Shown here: positions 8,063-16,371 of the stretch, one piece after another
Numbering within the stretch: the stretch's first letter is position 1
Layout: each line of letters opens with the position of its first letter
Origin: Burkholderiales bacterium
GTDB taxonomy: Bacteria > Pseudomonadota > Gammaproteobacteria > Burkholderiales > Burkholderiaceae_B
Length of the DNA: 36,014 bases
NCBI GenBank assembly: GCA_027484315.1
Contig: JAIXTE010000012.1
Location: 1-36,014, forward strand
Reading direction: 5' to 3'
The notes under the pieces: model-generated
The model's input: only the letters and a program-made list of their open reading frames with translations
Told to the model about the DNA's origin: nothing
Databases searched by the model: none
Position numbers and translations under genes: made by a program

Positions 8063-10546
8063 TCAATCTTGTATGGCTTTGATGGCTGCAGCCCCCAAGC
8101 CCACTTGGTAGAAAATCTGGGAAATGTCGAGCAAACCTTTCATGAAAGAAACGCGCTCGAAATCCTCTGGAACATAAATGGCATCACCAGGCAGCGCCTC
8201 TTTTCCAAACAGTCCACTCACAAATGGAATCCAGCCTTGTTGGGCACTGTCCACGGTGCCATTGGCACGCAACACAAAAATGGACCCTTTATCTGAACTC
8301 CGCGCAGCCCCACCTGCCAACGCAAGGTAGTCAAACACGGTTTGACCCTGCTCATACGCAAAAGCCCCCTGTGAATACACCGAGCCGAAAATTGCAACCT
8401 GCCCTGGCAGGCTGGGCAATACGATTGAATCACCATCTTCCAATACCAGAGGAGGAAGCTCAGCAATATTTCTGGCCTTGGGCTTCACATCCAGCACAAC
8501 CCGACCATCCGGCTTTGTGGCACGAAGTTTTTCAAGGTATTGGCGCTGACTGGCAGCCTGCGCCTGCACATTGGCAGCCTCGGAAGGACTCAACGCTGAC
8601 GCGGCATTTGCATTCGTCGCGGATTGCAACAGACGCTCAGCCTGCTGCAAAGCCTTGTTGTACTGCTCCTCCTGTTTTTTCATGATGGCTCTGCGGGTCA
8701 GCTTGGCACCAAACAGATAGGCGTCCTGAGTTAAACCACCCGCCTTCACCAGAACATCACGCAAGGTTTCCCCAGGTGCGATTTGGTAATAACCGGGGGC
8801 TGCCACCTCGCCGGTTACCTTGATCAAGGCAGTTTTTCTGGATTTCGGAATTTCAGCGTCTTCCGCACTGAATATGGTGACCACATCGCCCGGCTGCAAC
8901 TGCAAATTGTGTTGCGGGTCACGGGCCATGGCCTTGCGCAGGTTAAATGGAACCAACACAGGTTTCAGTTCAGCCCGATTCAGGCGTTCGATCACAGCGT
9001 AATCCCAGTTCAAAGGAGGCAACAGGTTTTTTATGGTGTCTTCAATCGCGGCCAATTTGACCTGATCCCTTCTGCTGTTGAAGGATTTTGCAGCCGGATT
9101 CTCAACTATCGCCCCGGTTTTGGGATCGACCACGTACATGTCTGGTGCATTACTGAGCAATTTCAATCGCTGCTGGTGATCAAGCTGCTCTTCCAGGGTC
9201 ATGGTGTCTTGAAGGCGTTCATCCTGAAATGCACGCTCAGCACGGGCTTTGTTGTACCCCACCAATGCGCTTTTTTTCTTGAAATAATCCGGTTGAATCA
9301 GCACATCCGTATCCGGAATGAGGTCTGCAATTGTCATTCCTTCAAAATGGGGATAACGGGCAGGGTCAGCCACAGCACCTTTCAAGGTCACCGCATTGGA
9401 AAACTCGCGCCGTGATTGAAAAATCGTGACAATGTCACCGTCGCGCAGCGTGGCCTCGCTCAGGGCGCGTTTATAGGTCAACTGCTCGACACCACGCGGC
9501 GCCTTGGGGTTTGCTGCATTAAACCCTTCGATCAACACCTTGTCCTGGCGAAGCAGGGTTTTGTCCACACCTGCGGCATTCAACAGGTCGTTGAGTGTCT
9601 CGCCTTCTTTCAATTCAAAAATGGCCGCACTGGGCCCTTCAACATTCAAGGCCACACGATTCCCGGCAGGCCCGACAAACACCACATCCCCTGCCTGCAG
9701 CTTGCGGTCGCCATCCAGATTTCCATTTCGCAACAAGCTATATAGATCAAAGGTAGCCACTGTTTGGCCAGCCCTGCGCAATTGCACATTGCGCAGACTG
9801 CCATTCAAGCCAGGTTGCGCGACAGAAAACACAACTGAAGCCAGCGTGCTGGTGCTGTTCACCCTGTGCATACCAGGCGCCAAAGCCTGACCCGCCACAA
9901 AAATATTCACGCCACCCAACTTGCCCAATGTGGCGCTCAAATTGAAGTTCTTGTAATACTGACCGACCTGAGACTTGAGGAATTCGTCCAGATTACGGGC
10001 CTTCACACCTGCGACAGGAAAGGTGCCCACGGTTGGAATCGTCAGTTGACCATCTCGGTCGACACGAGCCTTGACGTTGACATCAATTGCCCCCCAAACA
10101 CGCACCAGAATTTCGTCGCCAGCGCCAATTTCATAGTCCGCTGAAACCTGCTGGTTCGCGCTGTCCTTCGATACTGACTTTTGTAACGCATTGTCACCGT
10201 AATACGGAAGAATGCGACCTGTGGTGTCAAAGACAAACTGCTGAAAGCCGCTTAGCGGTTTCCTGGGCAATTTGAATTCTTCGGTCATTTGATCAGAAGG
10301 TTTGCCTGCATCATCCAACAAACTACCCGTTTGAACAGATCGGGGACCAAGTGCCCCGAGAGATCGAACGGAATCAAGACCTTCTTCGGGATTAAAATTT
10401 TTACCACCAGACCCAGCTTCACCACCGCCTGCAGAGGGCACTTGTGAAAAAGGAAACGGCAACGGCAACTGGCTTTGAGCGTGTGCTGTCACCGGAAGAG
10501 TCAGCGCTGCGAAAAGGGCCGCAACTGCGAAAAACTTGTTGAACAT
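8063..10546 (-). CDS. SLBB-domain polysaccharide export protein (Wza/GfcE role)
   Basis: This encodes 827 residues from the ATG at 10546; a TTG one codon earlier is less likely, and AAAGG lies eight to nine bases upstream. A signal peptide (MFNKFFAVAALFAALTLPVTAHA) has no lipobox, unlike Wza. The polysaccharide export (PES) domain is at ~138-210 (YEIGAGDEILVRVWGA, then DGQLTIPTVGTFPVAGVKA). It is followed by several SLBB beta-grasp units (for example GGVNIFVAGQALAPGMHRVN, VTGEVAAPGYYQIAPGETL and VAIFGSVYSQGAFAYEQGQT). A Gln/Ala-rich helical insert lies between the later ones. The protein is about twice the length of Wza and belongs to the large periplasmic or outer-membrane SLBB type. It likely forms the export conduit for the polymer whose chain length Wzz sets. 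Confidence 0.9.
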   Translation of the reverse strand: MFNKFFAVAALFAALTLPVTAHAQSQLPLPFPFSQVPSAGGGEAGSGGKNFNPEEGLDSVRSLGALGPRSVQTGSLLDDAGKPSDQMTEEFKLPRKPLSGFQQFVFDTTGRILPYYGDNALQKSVSKDSANQQVSADYEIGAGDEILVRVWGAIDVNVKARVDRDGQLTIPTVGTFPVAGVKARNLDEFLKSQVGQYYKNFNLSATLGKLGGVNIFVAGQALAPGMHRVNSTSTLASVVFSVAQPGLNGSLRNVQLRRAGQTVATFDLYSLLRNGNLDGDRKLQAGDVVFVGPAGNRVALNVEGPSAAIFELKEGETLNDLLNAAGVDKTLLRQDKVLIEGFNAANPKAPRGVEQLTYKRALSEATLRDGDIVTIFQSRREFSNAVTLKGAVADPARYPHFEGMTIADLIPDTDVLIQPDYFKKKSALVGYNKARAERAFQDERLQDTMTLEEQLDHQQRLKLLSNAPDMYVVDPKTGAIVENPAAKSFNSRRDQVKLAAIEDTIKNLLPPLNWDYAVIERLNRAELKPVLVPFNLRKAMARDPQHNLQLQPGDVVTIFSAEDAEIPKSRKTALIKVTGEVAAPGYYQIAPGETLRDVLVKAGGLTQDAYLFGAKLTRRAIMKKQEEQYNKALQQAERLLQSATNANAASALSPSEAANVQAQAASQRQYLEKLRATKPDGRVVLDVKPKARNIAELPPLVLEDGDSIVLPSLPGQVAIFGSVYSQGAFAYEQGQTVFDYLALAGGAARSSDKGSIFVLRANGTVDSAQQGWIPFVSGLFGKEALPGDAIYVPEDFERVSFMKGLLDISQIFYQVGLGAAAIKAIQD

Positions 10547-10557
10547 CAATAGAACCT

Positions 10558-11676
10558 TTAGCGGGGACTTAATGAACGGCTACCCGTTTTTCTGAAATAA
10601 GCAGTCAGACACAGCATGCGCCTGTACATGCGTTGATAAACCACAAAACTGATCAACAACCAGCCGATTACCATGTTCAGACTTTCTGGCCAGAACAAGG
10701 CACCGAGCATGGGGATAAAGGAATAGATCCACAGAAATGGCGCGGTGTAAGCATTGCGTTTCCAGGCTGGCGCACCCGGCACCAGTTTTCGGCTGACAAC
10801 ACGCCGGTATATCAGGCTGTGCAAATGAGATGCATCCGGTGCACCCGGGTTGTGTCGGCGTTTCCGGCTGAGCCTGCGATAAATACTGAACAGGGTTTCA
10901 ATGAAGGGGTAGCCGCAAACCAACAGCATGGCCCAAGGGCTTACATCCAAAGGATTTCGCATTGCCAAGGCTACAGCCAACATGGCCACGTAATAACCCA
11001 AGGTGTAAGCACCTGCATCGCCGAGAAAAATATAACCGCGAGGGTAGTTCACCGCCATAAAGCCGACCACCACTGCTGCCCCAACCAAAGCAAGATTCAA
11101 AATCGGAATGTCATTCGTACGGTAAGCAATTGTGGCCAAAGTCAACAACATCAATACCACTACACCACTGGCCAAACCATTAAAACCGTCAATGATGTTG
11201 ACACTGTTGGCAATGCCAGCCACAGCGAAAGCAGTGAACAAGATACCAAAAGGTGCGAATGCCAAGAACCAGTCTAACCCGGGCACATGCACATTGCTCA
11301 CCCAATAGCCGGTCACGCTAACCGCCAGCAGACCACTTCCCGCGGTTGCGAGCAGCCGGGCCTTAACGGAAACACGTTTTGTGAGGTCTTCAAGCAAACC
11401 AGCGGCAAACGCTGGCAACGCTGCAATCAACAACAGACCCAAGAGCTTGGAATCAGACATGACGAACCAAGCACCCAGAAAACCGGCGAGCAACGCCAAT
11501 CCGCCTATTCTTGGTGTGGGTACGGTATGAAACTTCTGGACACCGTTTGTGTTGTCCATACTAAACCGGCCGTGCCAGCGCTTCGTGGCTACGATCAGCA
11601 CGCTGGTGAGCAGTGCGCAAACGAGACCTGTCAGCGCTGCGGGCCAAATATCTTGAACAACGCCAAGGTTCTGCAT
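10558..11676 (-). CDS. MraY/WecA-type undecaprenyl-phosphate HexNAc-1-phosphate transferase
   Basis: This is a 372-residue polytopic membrane protein with about ten hydrophobic segments. Family motifs occur in order: TPRIGGLALL near 54, GLLEDLTKR (Glu96-Asp97) in place of the usual Asp-Asp pair, NSVNIIDGFNGLASG (Asn160, Asp163) and YIFLGDAGAYTLG (Asp220). A His-rich cytoplasmic loop (ASHLHSLIYRR) follows. The family attaches a HexNAc-1-phosphate from a UDP-sugar to undecaprenyl phosphate, starting a lipid-linked glycan. The start is ATG at 11676, with GGGAG five bases upstream. It is the first gene of the operon that continues with the SLBB exporter, Wzz and Gfc-like proteins, so it probably starts the polymer those proteins export. 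The donor sugar is not readable. Confidence 0.88.
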   Translation of the reverse strand: MQNLGVVQDIWPAALTGLVCALLTSVLIVATKRWHGRFSMDNTNGVQKFHTVPTPRIGGLALLAGFLGAWFVMSDSKLLGLLLIAALPAFAAGLLEDLTKRVSVKARLLATAGSGLLAVSVTGYWVSNVHVPGLDWFLAFAPFGILFTAFAVAGIANSVNIIDGFNGLASGVVVLMLLTLATIAYRTNDIPILNLALVGAAVVVGFMAVNYPRGYIFLGDAGAYTLGYYVAMLAVALAMRNPLDVSPWAMLLVCGYPFIETLFSIYRRLSRKRRHNPGAPDASHLHSLIYRRVVSRKLVPGAPAWKRNAYTAPFLWIYSFIPMLGALFWPESLNMVIGWLLISFVVYQRMYRRMLCLTAYFRKTGSRSLSPR

Positions 11677-12150
11677 GCCGCTCCCGAATCAGTGAGGTGT
11701 ATGACCAGAATAAAAGCAACGGACGTCAATCAATCGCCAGAGAAAATGGGGTAAAAGCAAATCAATTTGATGCTTGAAACCCATTGACCATATGCACGCT
11801 ACAGCAGGAAAACGACAGTTGAGGGCGCGATGCAGTTACGAACATTGCACCACAGGTTTATTAATTAATGTTACTTCTTTCGGGTGATACCCCCCGACAG
11901 GATCCGGTCTGGAACCGGATGGAGGGGATGAAGGATGGGCAATTGAGCAGGAGGGCTGCCAAAAGAATAAATGGCCTTACTTTTGGATTCCAAAGCTTGG
12001 GAGATCAAAGAAACTCGGTCGTTCGATAGGGAAACACCAGATTTACATTCAGCGAAGACACATTGAATCCTCCCGGTAAGCACCCCGCTTAACAGGCCTG
12101 GGTCCAAATACTAAGTGCTGAAAATGTAAAGGGCTATAAACTTCCTATTT
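11677..12150 (-). other. 474-base non-coding region with multiple hairpins, probable operon leader
   Basis: No convincing gene lies here; a 78-codon frame at 11871-12107 on the minus strand has no recognisable content. Several inverted repeats are present. ATCCGGT (11902-11908) pairs with ACCGGAT (11914-11920), flanked by a CCCC/GGGG pair. GGGT-GAT-ACCC lies at 11882-11892. TTTGG-ATT-CCAAA lies at 11982-11994, and ATTCA (12047-12051) pairs with TGAAT (12064-12068). TAAGC (12077-12081) pairs with GCTTA (12087-12091). An AT-rich TTAATTAA patch occurs near 11860. Both flanking genes are on the minus strand, so this is most simply the promoter and leader of the phosphosugar-transferase operon. 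I could not match it to a known riboswitch or small RNA family. Confidence 0.5.
11795..11806 (-). promoter_or_regulatory. ops-like (RfaH recruitment) element in the operon leader
   Basis: The minus strand reads TGCTGTAGCGTG, matching ten of twelve bases of the ops consensus GGCGGTAGCGTG. That element recruits RfaH or related NusG paralogues in the leaders of long polysaccharide operons. It lies about 120 bases before the ATG at 11676, which is the expected position. The full JUMPstart sequence around it is not recognisable, and a 12-base match of this quality can occur by chance. Confidence 0.35.
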
Positions 12151-13260
12151 CTAGATTTTCCCCGCAGAAACTGCTTCAACCACCCTGTTTTGCAAAGCTG
12201 TGTCCAAATAAGCATGCATGGGCAAGCTGGTAACCCGCTTGGCCAGCGAAGCCGCGACAGGCGTACAATCGGGACAACAAAGGTGTGCATAGGCCGGCTG
12301 CTGGTTCAAAGGCACCGGGTAATGCACGGCTGTAGGAACACCCAATTGCTGCATGTGCGTTTGGAATGCCGCGCGATCGTCTACCAACACCGTATATTGG
12401 GCATAAACGCTGGTTCTGTCTGCCCGCTGCACAACCCGTTGTATGCCAAGTTCGTCCATGGCTCGGTTGTAACGGGCTCCAATTTCCAGACGCTGTTGGA
12501 CTTCCCATGCAAATTTTTCAAGCTTGGGCAGCATGATGGCGCACTGAAGTGTATCCATTCGCCCGCCAACGCCCAAACGCGTGTGAACATACCGCTCGGC
12601 TTGGCCATGCACGCGTATTTCCCGGAAAGCCTCGGCAAGCTTGTCGTCGTTTGTAAATATGGCACCACCATCACCGTAGCAACCCAAAGGCTTGCTCGGA
12701 AAGAAGCTGGTGCAACCAATAGTCGACACATTGCAGCTTTTGCGACCTTTGTACTCAGCACCAAAGCTTTGGGCAGCATCTTCAATCACCGGCAAATTAC
12801 CGTGCCTTTCGGCGATTGCATTGATTTCATCCATATCGGAAACCTGACCGTACAGGCTCACCGGCATGATCGCCTTGGTGCGTGGCGTAATGGCCGCCTC
12901 AATTTTTGACACATCAATATTGCAGGTATCAGGCTCCACATCAACAAAGACGGGTTTGGCGCCCAGCAAAACAATCACTTCCGCGGTGGCGACAAAGGTA
13001 AATGGGGTGGTGATTACCTCATCTCCAGGACCAATGCCCAAAGCCATCAGTGCGATGAGTAAGGCCTCTGTTCCGCTGGCCACGGTGATGCAGTGCTTCG
13101 AGCCGGTAAATGCTTCCAGAGCAATTTCCAGTTCCCGAACCTCAGGACCCATGATGTATTGACCATGGTCGAGGACTCGCTGAATACGGCTGTCAATCTC
13201 GGGTTTCAAGTCCGCATATTGCGATTTCAGATCAATAAATGGAATTACTGGCCCAGACAT
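12151..13260 (-). CDS. wbpE: UDP-GlcNAc(3NH2)A aminotransferase, WbpE-type (DegT/DnrJ/EryC1/StrS)
   Basis: This PLP-dependent aminotransferase has 369 residues. I chose the ATG at 13260 ([12 protein letters not shown]), which lies inside the end of wbpD (16-base overlap). The sequence follows Pseudomonas aeruginosa WbpE closely: [37 protein letters not shown] and [32 protein letters not shown] and [17 protein letters not shown] follow, with the PLP Lys at 190. WbpE converts UDP-3-keto-GlcNAcA to UDP-2-acetamido-3-amino-glucuronate, using glutamate and working with WbpB, which recycles NAD. The gene is third in step and last in order of the tviB-wbpB-wbpD-wbpE block. A 474-base gap follows, so this operon may end here. 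Confidence 0.94.
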   Translation of the reverse strand: MSGPVIPFIDLKSQYADLKPEIDSRIQRVLDHGQYIMGPEVRELEIALEAFTGSKHCITVASGTEALLIALMALGIGPGDEVITTPFTFVATAEVIVLLGAKPVFVDVEPDTCNIDVSKIEAAITPRTKAIMPVSLYGQVSDMDEINAIAERHGNLPVIEDAAQSFGAEYKGRKSCNVSTIGCTSFFPSKPLGCYGDGGAIFTNDDKLAEAFREIRVHGQAERYVHTRLGVGGRMDTLQCAIMLPKLEKFAWEVQQRLEIGARYNRAMDELGIQRVVQRADRTSVYAQYTVLVDDRAAFQTHMQQLGVPTAVHYPVPLNQQPAYAHLCCPDCTPVAASLAKRVTSLPMHAYLDTALQNRVVEAVSAGKI

Positions 13261-13826
13261 ATACAACTTCCATCAATTAGTTGATAACGCACACCTGTGT
13301 GCTTGCAAACAGCTTCGGCATTGCCATTCAAGGGCAAAGCAAGTCTTTCACCAAACTGGCTCATCCAACCTATCTGGCGGGCAGGTACCCCCGCCATCAA
13401 GGCATAGGGTCTGACATCACGATTAATCACAGCCCCTGCCCCTATAAATGCGTACTCGCCTACCGTCACACCACACACAATGGTGCAGTTGGCCCCCAAG
13501 GTAGCGCCGCGTTTTACAAGGGTTCTACGATACTCATCCTTGCGAATTACAGCAGAGCGAGGATTGAATACATTGGTAAACACCATGCTCGGGCCGCAAA
13601 AGACATCGTCTTCAAGGGTTACGGCATCATAAACACTGACGTTGTTCTGGACCTTGACGTTATTGCCAATCAAGACATCATTGCCAACAAACACATTTTG
13701 TCCAAAGGAACACTGTTCGCCAATGCGGGCCCCTGCACTGATATGCACCCAATGCCAAACACGGGTGCCAGCGCCCAGCTGTGCGCCATCATCAACAATT
13801 GCCGTAGGGTGAATGGAGACGGACAT
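13245..13826 (-). CDS. wbpD: UDP-GlcNAc(3NH2)A N-acetyltransferase, WbpD/WlbB-type
   Basis: This 193-residue left-handed beta-helix acetyltransferase is built of hexapeptide repeats (for example [20 protein letters not shown]). The run [20 protein letters not shown] and then [14 protein letters not shown] are hallmarks of WbpD and WlbB. It would use acetyl-CoA to acetylate the 3-amino group made by WbpE, giving UDP-GlcNAc3NAcA. The usual family length is about 190 residues. The ATG at 13826 comes one base after the stop of wbpB, and the 3' end overlaps wbpE, so these three genes are translationally coupled. A Cys-containing tail (CKHTG and CICLG) follows the helix. A second, more distant acyltransferase is encoded at 16372. 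Confidence 0.93.
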   Translation of the reverse strand: MSVSIHPTAIVDDGAQLGAGTRVWHWVHISAGARIGEQCSFGQNVFVGNDVLIGNNVKVQNNVSVYDAVTLEDDVFCGPSMVFTNVFNPRSAVIRKDEYRRTLVKRGATLGANCTIVCGVTVGEYAFIGAGAVINRDVRPYALMAGVPARQIGWMSQFGERLALPLNGNAEAVCKHTGVRYQLIDGSCICLGQ

Positions 13827-13827
13827 T

Positions 13828-14883
13828 TTAATATTCGAGAGGGAGGGAAATGGTTTTCCCGTCGCGAGCCGACAGGTAGGCCGCTATCAACAACTCCAGC
13901 GATTTCAACCCTTCACGCCCGTCGGTCTCAGGCTCAGCTACTCCACGAAACACATCCACCACGTTTTTGTAATACAAGGGATGGCCGAAACCATACACCG
14001 AAGTTGTTTCGTAGTTGGCATTCTTTATCTGATCGTCATATTCTTTGGATTGATCAAATTGCCAGATTTGAATGTCATTCACGGCCATGCCACCAACACG
14101 GACAGTACCCTTTTCACCAAGAATGGTAATGCTGCCCTCCAGATTATTGGGATAGGTCAGCATTGTCACTGCCATGGAGCCTAAAGCTCCGTTACGCCAG
14201 CGCACGTTCAACACGCCAGTATCTTCCACTTCGATATCCCGGGTAGTGCTCATCATGGCCTGAACTTTGTCTACAGGTCCAATCAACCAATCAAGCAAAT
14301 CCACATAGTGGCTGGCCTGATTCATGAATGCACCACCATCAAATTCCCATGTGCCGCGCCATTCAGCCTGGTCGTAATAGGACTGGGGACGGGTCCAGAA
14401 CACGTTCAAATGCACCATGTGGATCTTGCCGAAACGGTGTTCGCTCACAGCCCGCTTGAGGAGTTGCAAAGTCGTGTTTCGACGATTCTGTTTCACTACA
14501 AACATGCGTACGCCGGCATCATCGCAAGCCTTGACCATACGCACCCCATCGTGCCAGCGAGTGGCCATGGGCTTCTCGGTGATGACATTCACACCATGCT
14601 TTGCAGCAAGTATCGCTTGGTCGGGGTGCACACCACTTGGAGTACACAAGGCCACTGCGTCGATCTGCTGTTCCTCCAGCATGGTTTCCATGCTTTGATA
14701 ACCGGGCACCTTGTACAGAGCCTTGTGTTCCTCAAGGGTCGCGGGATTGGAATCGCAAATGGCAACCAATTCAAAGTCGGCACTATGCTTTTCGATGGAT
14801 CCAAAGTGGTTTTTTGAAATACGGCCACAGCCAACAACGGCAATTCGTATCTTGCGGTCTGTAATGGTGGGGTAATGGTGCAT
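13828..14883 (-). CDS. wbpB: UDP-GlcNAcA 3-dehydrogenase, WbpB/WlbA-type (Gfo/Idh/MocA family)
   Basis: This NAD-dependent oxidoreductase has 351 residues. A Rossmann motif ([13 protein letters not shown]) sits at ~14-26, the family signature EKPM at 103-106, and the substrate domain carries [19 protein letters not shown] with the expected His and Asp. WbpB oxidises C3 of UDP-GlcNAcA; WbpE then aminates the ketone, and the cofactor is regenerated with 2-oxoglutarate in the characterised enzymes. The start is ATG at 14883. It follows tviB by 29 bases and precedes wbpD by a single base. The second Gfo/Idh protein in the window (16929) has a different core and is not a recent copy. Confidence 0.92.
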   Translation of the reverse strand: MHHYPTITDRKIRIAVVGCGRISKNHFGSIEKHSADFELVAICDSNPATLEEHKALYKVPGYQSMETMLEEQQIDAVALCTPSGVHPDQAILAAKHGVNVITEKPMATRWHDGVRMVKACDDAGVRMFVVKQNRRNTTLQLLKRAVSEHRFGKIHMVHLNVFWTRPQSYYDQAEWRGTWEFDGGAFMNQASHYVDLLDWLIGPVDKVQAMMSTTRDIEVEDTGVLNVRWRNGALGSMAVTMLTYPNNLEGSITILGEKGTVRVGGMAVNDIQIWQFDQSKEYDDQIKNANYETTSVYGFGHPLYYKNVVDVFRGVAEPETDGREGLKSLELLIAAYLSARDGKTISLPLEY

Positions 14884-14912
14884 GAATGAAATCCGAAGCG
14901 GGTAGTTCAGGT

Positions 14913-16208
14913 TTAAAGACGAAATACCGTGAAGCCAGCAGCGGCGGCCTCATGGCGATTATAAAGTGCCTTGACATCAGCCAGCACAGGCGCCTTTGAG
15001 GCGCAATAACTTCGCAGTTCATTTGGCGACATCAGTCTGTATTCATGATGGCCTACGGCCACCACAAGTGAATCGACCTTGTGCGTAGCGTCGATTGTGG
15101 TCAGTTCAATACCGTATTCCTCTCGAACTTCCTCTGCATCTGCCCACGGATCCGTCACAACCACATTGACATTCCAGAACTTGAGTTCGTTAATCAGATC
15201 AATGACCTTGCTGTTGCGGATATCGGGGCAGTTTTCCTTGAAAGTTACGCCAAGTACACCCACGGTACTGCGAGCCACATCAATGCCGTTGTTAAGCATT
15301 AACTTGATTACATTGCGCGCAACATAACGGGCCATGTTGTCATTGATACGGCGACCCGCGAGTATGACTTGTGGGTGATAACCCACTTCTTCTGCCTTGT
15401 GCGTCAAGTAGTATGGATCCACGCCAATGCAATGCCCACCCACCATGCCGGGGCGAAATGGCAGAAAATTCCACTTGCTGCCCGCTGCCTCGAGGACCTC
15501 GATGGTGTCAATATTCAACCTGTCGAAAATGACAGACAATTCATTAACCAAGGCTATATTAAGGTCTCTCTGGGTGTTCTCGATCACCTTGGCCGCTTCA
15601 GCCACCTTGATGCTGGTAGCCGGGAAAGTACCAGCGGCAATGATGCTGGAATAGAGCTGGTCGACTGCTGCAGACACCGCTGGTGTGGAACCACTGGTGA
15701 TTTTTCGTATCTTGGTGAGCGTATTCACCTTGTCGCCTGGGTTTACACGCTCAGGGCTGTAACCACAGTAAAAGCCCTGGTTATAAACAAGGCCTGAATG
15801 CTTTTCAAGAATGGGAACGCAGACCTCTTCAGTGCAACCGGGGTAAACAGTGGATTCATAAATAACCACGGCTCCTTCAGACATGACCTTGCCCACCATT
15901 TCACTGGCTTTGATCAGGGGGGTAAGGTCCGGCCGATTGGCTTTGTCGATGGGAGTAGGGACAGTAACAATGAAAACGCCACATGCCCGCAGGTCGTCAA
16001 CATTGCTGCTGAACTGAAGATGTTGAGCTTGGGCAAGGTCAGACGCCTCAACTTCAAGCGTGTGGTCTACGCCGGCCACCAACTGTGTAATTCGGGCTTC
16101 GTTGATGTCAAAACCGCACACTGAACGATGCTTGCCAAACTCGACAGCGAGGGGCAGGCCTACGTAACCCAGGCCGATGATGGCGATCCTGTCGTGATTG
16201 ATATTCAT
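14913..16208 (-). CDS. tviB: UDP-N-acetylglucosamine 6-dehydrogenase (TviB/WbpA type)
   Basis: This UDP-sugar dehydrogenase has 431 residues. I chose the ATG at 16208 (MNINHDRIAIIGLGYVGLPL), because the 25 extra residues of the longer frame precede the Rossmann motif and are unlike the family. Key parts are IGLGYVGLP at 11-19, ESTVYPGCTEEV, KVIENTQRDLNIALVNE and PGMVGGHCIGVDPYYLTHKA with catalytic Cys260. The last block is characteristic of TviB rather than classical WbpA. The enzyme oxidises C6 of UDP-GlcNAc in two NAD-dependent steps to UDP-GlcNAcA, the substrate of WbpB. It is the first gene of its minus-strand block and is divergent from the acyltransferase at 16372 across a 163-base gap. 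UDP-GalNAc as substrate (WbpO-like) cannot be excluded from sequence alone. Confidence 0.92.
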   Translation of the reverse strand: MNINHDRIAIIGLGYVGLPLAVEFGKHRSVCGFDINEARITQLVAGVDHTLEVEASDLAQAQHLQFSSNVDDLRACGVFIVTVPTPIDKANRPDLTPLIKASEMVGKVMSEGAVVIYESTVYPGCTEEVCVPILEKHSGLVYNQGFYCGYSPERVNPGDKVNTLTKIRKITSGSTPAVSAAVDQLYSSIIAAGTFPATSIKVAEAAKVIENTQRDLNIALVNELSVIFDRLNIDTIEVLEAAGSKWNFLPFRPGMVGGHCIGVDPYYLTHKAEEVGYHPQVILAGRRINDNMARYVARNVIKLMLNNGIDVARSTVGVLGVTFKENCPDIRNSKVIDLINELKFWNVNVVVTDPWADAEEVREEYGIELTTIDATHKVDSLVVAVGHHEYRLMSPNELRSYCASKAPVLADVKALYNRHEAAAAGFTVFRL

Positions 16209-16254
16209 GCGTATATTCAGTGCGTTCAGTAGTTTTGCATTATGCCGAAGCTTA

Positions 16255-16272
16255 CACCCAGAAGACTGGGTG
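16255..16272. promoter_or_regulatory. Perfect inverted repeat in the divergent promoter region
   Basis: CACCCAG at 16255-16261 is followed by the loop AAGA and CTGGGTG at 16266-16272. It lies between the divergent starts at 16208 and 16372, about 60 bases upstream of the plus-strand -10 element. It could be a repressor operator or an RNA hairpin in the tviB leader; nothing in the window identifies a regulator. Confidence 0.4.
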
Positions 16273-16330
16273 AAAAAGACCACGGTGTTCTAAAGTGCGG
16301 TCGATTTAAGGCGAAAAGCAGGCACTGGCA

Positions 16331-16336
16331 TATAAT
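16331..16336 (+). promoter_or_regulatory. Consensus -10 element upstream of the acyltransferase gene
   Basis: TATAAT occurs 36 bases upstream of the ATG at 16372, in the context GCATATAAT. No good -35 hexamer is found at 16-18 bases' spacing. The same nine-base context recurs at 22652-22660, upstream of the other plus-strand module. Confidence 0.5.
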
Positions 16337-16371
16337 CGCGATTAAACCCAGCAACCGCAAAGCAAACCCTG

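Noticed and set aside
8783..9415. Open frame of 210 codons on the plus strand
   Set aside because: It is a shadow of the SLBB protein gene.
11871..12107. 78-codon open frame on the minus strand in the large intergenic gap
   Set aside because: It has no recognisable domain, signal peptide or convincing start, and overlaps several inverted repeats, so a non-coding role fits better.
12075..12110. Resemblance to an integron attC half-site or to part of a c-di-GMP-I riboswitch
   Set aside because: GCTTAAC/GTTAAGC matches only one short core and no partner core follows at the right distance. The conserved GACGCAAAGCC-type block of the riboswitch is absent.
13281..14129. Open frame of 282 codons on the plus strand
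   Set aside because: It is antisense to wbpD and wbpB, both of which are strongly supported; its translation is unlike any known protein.
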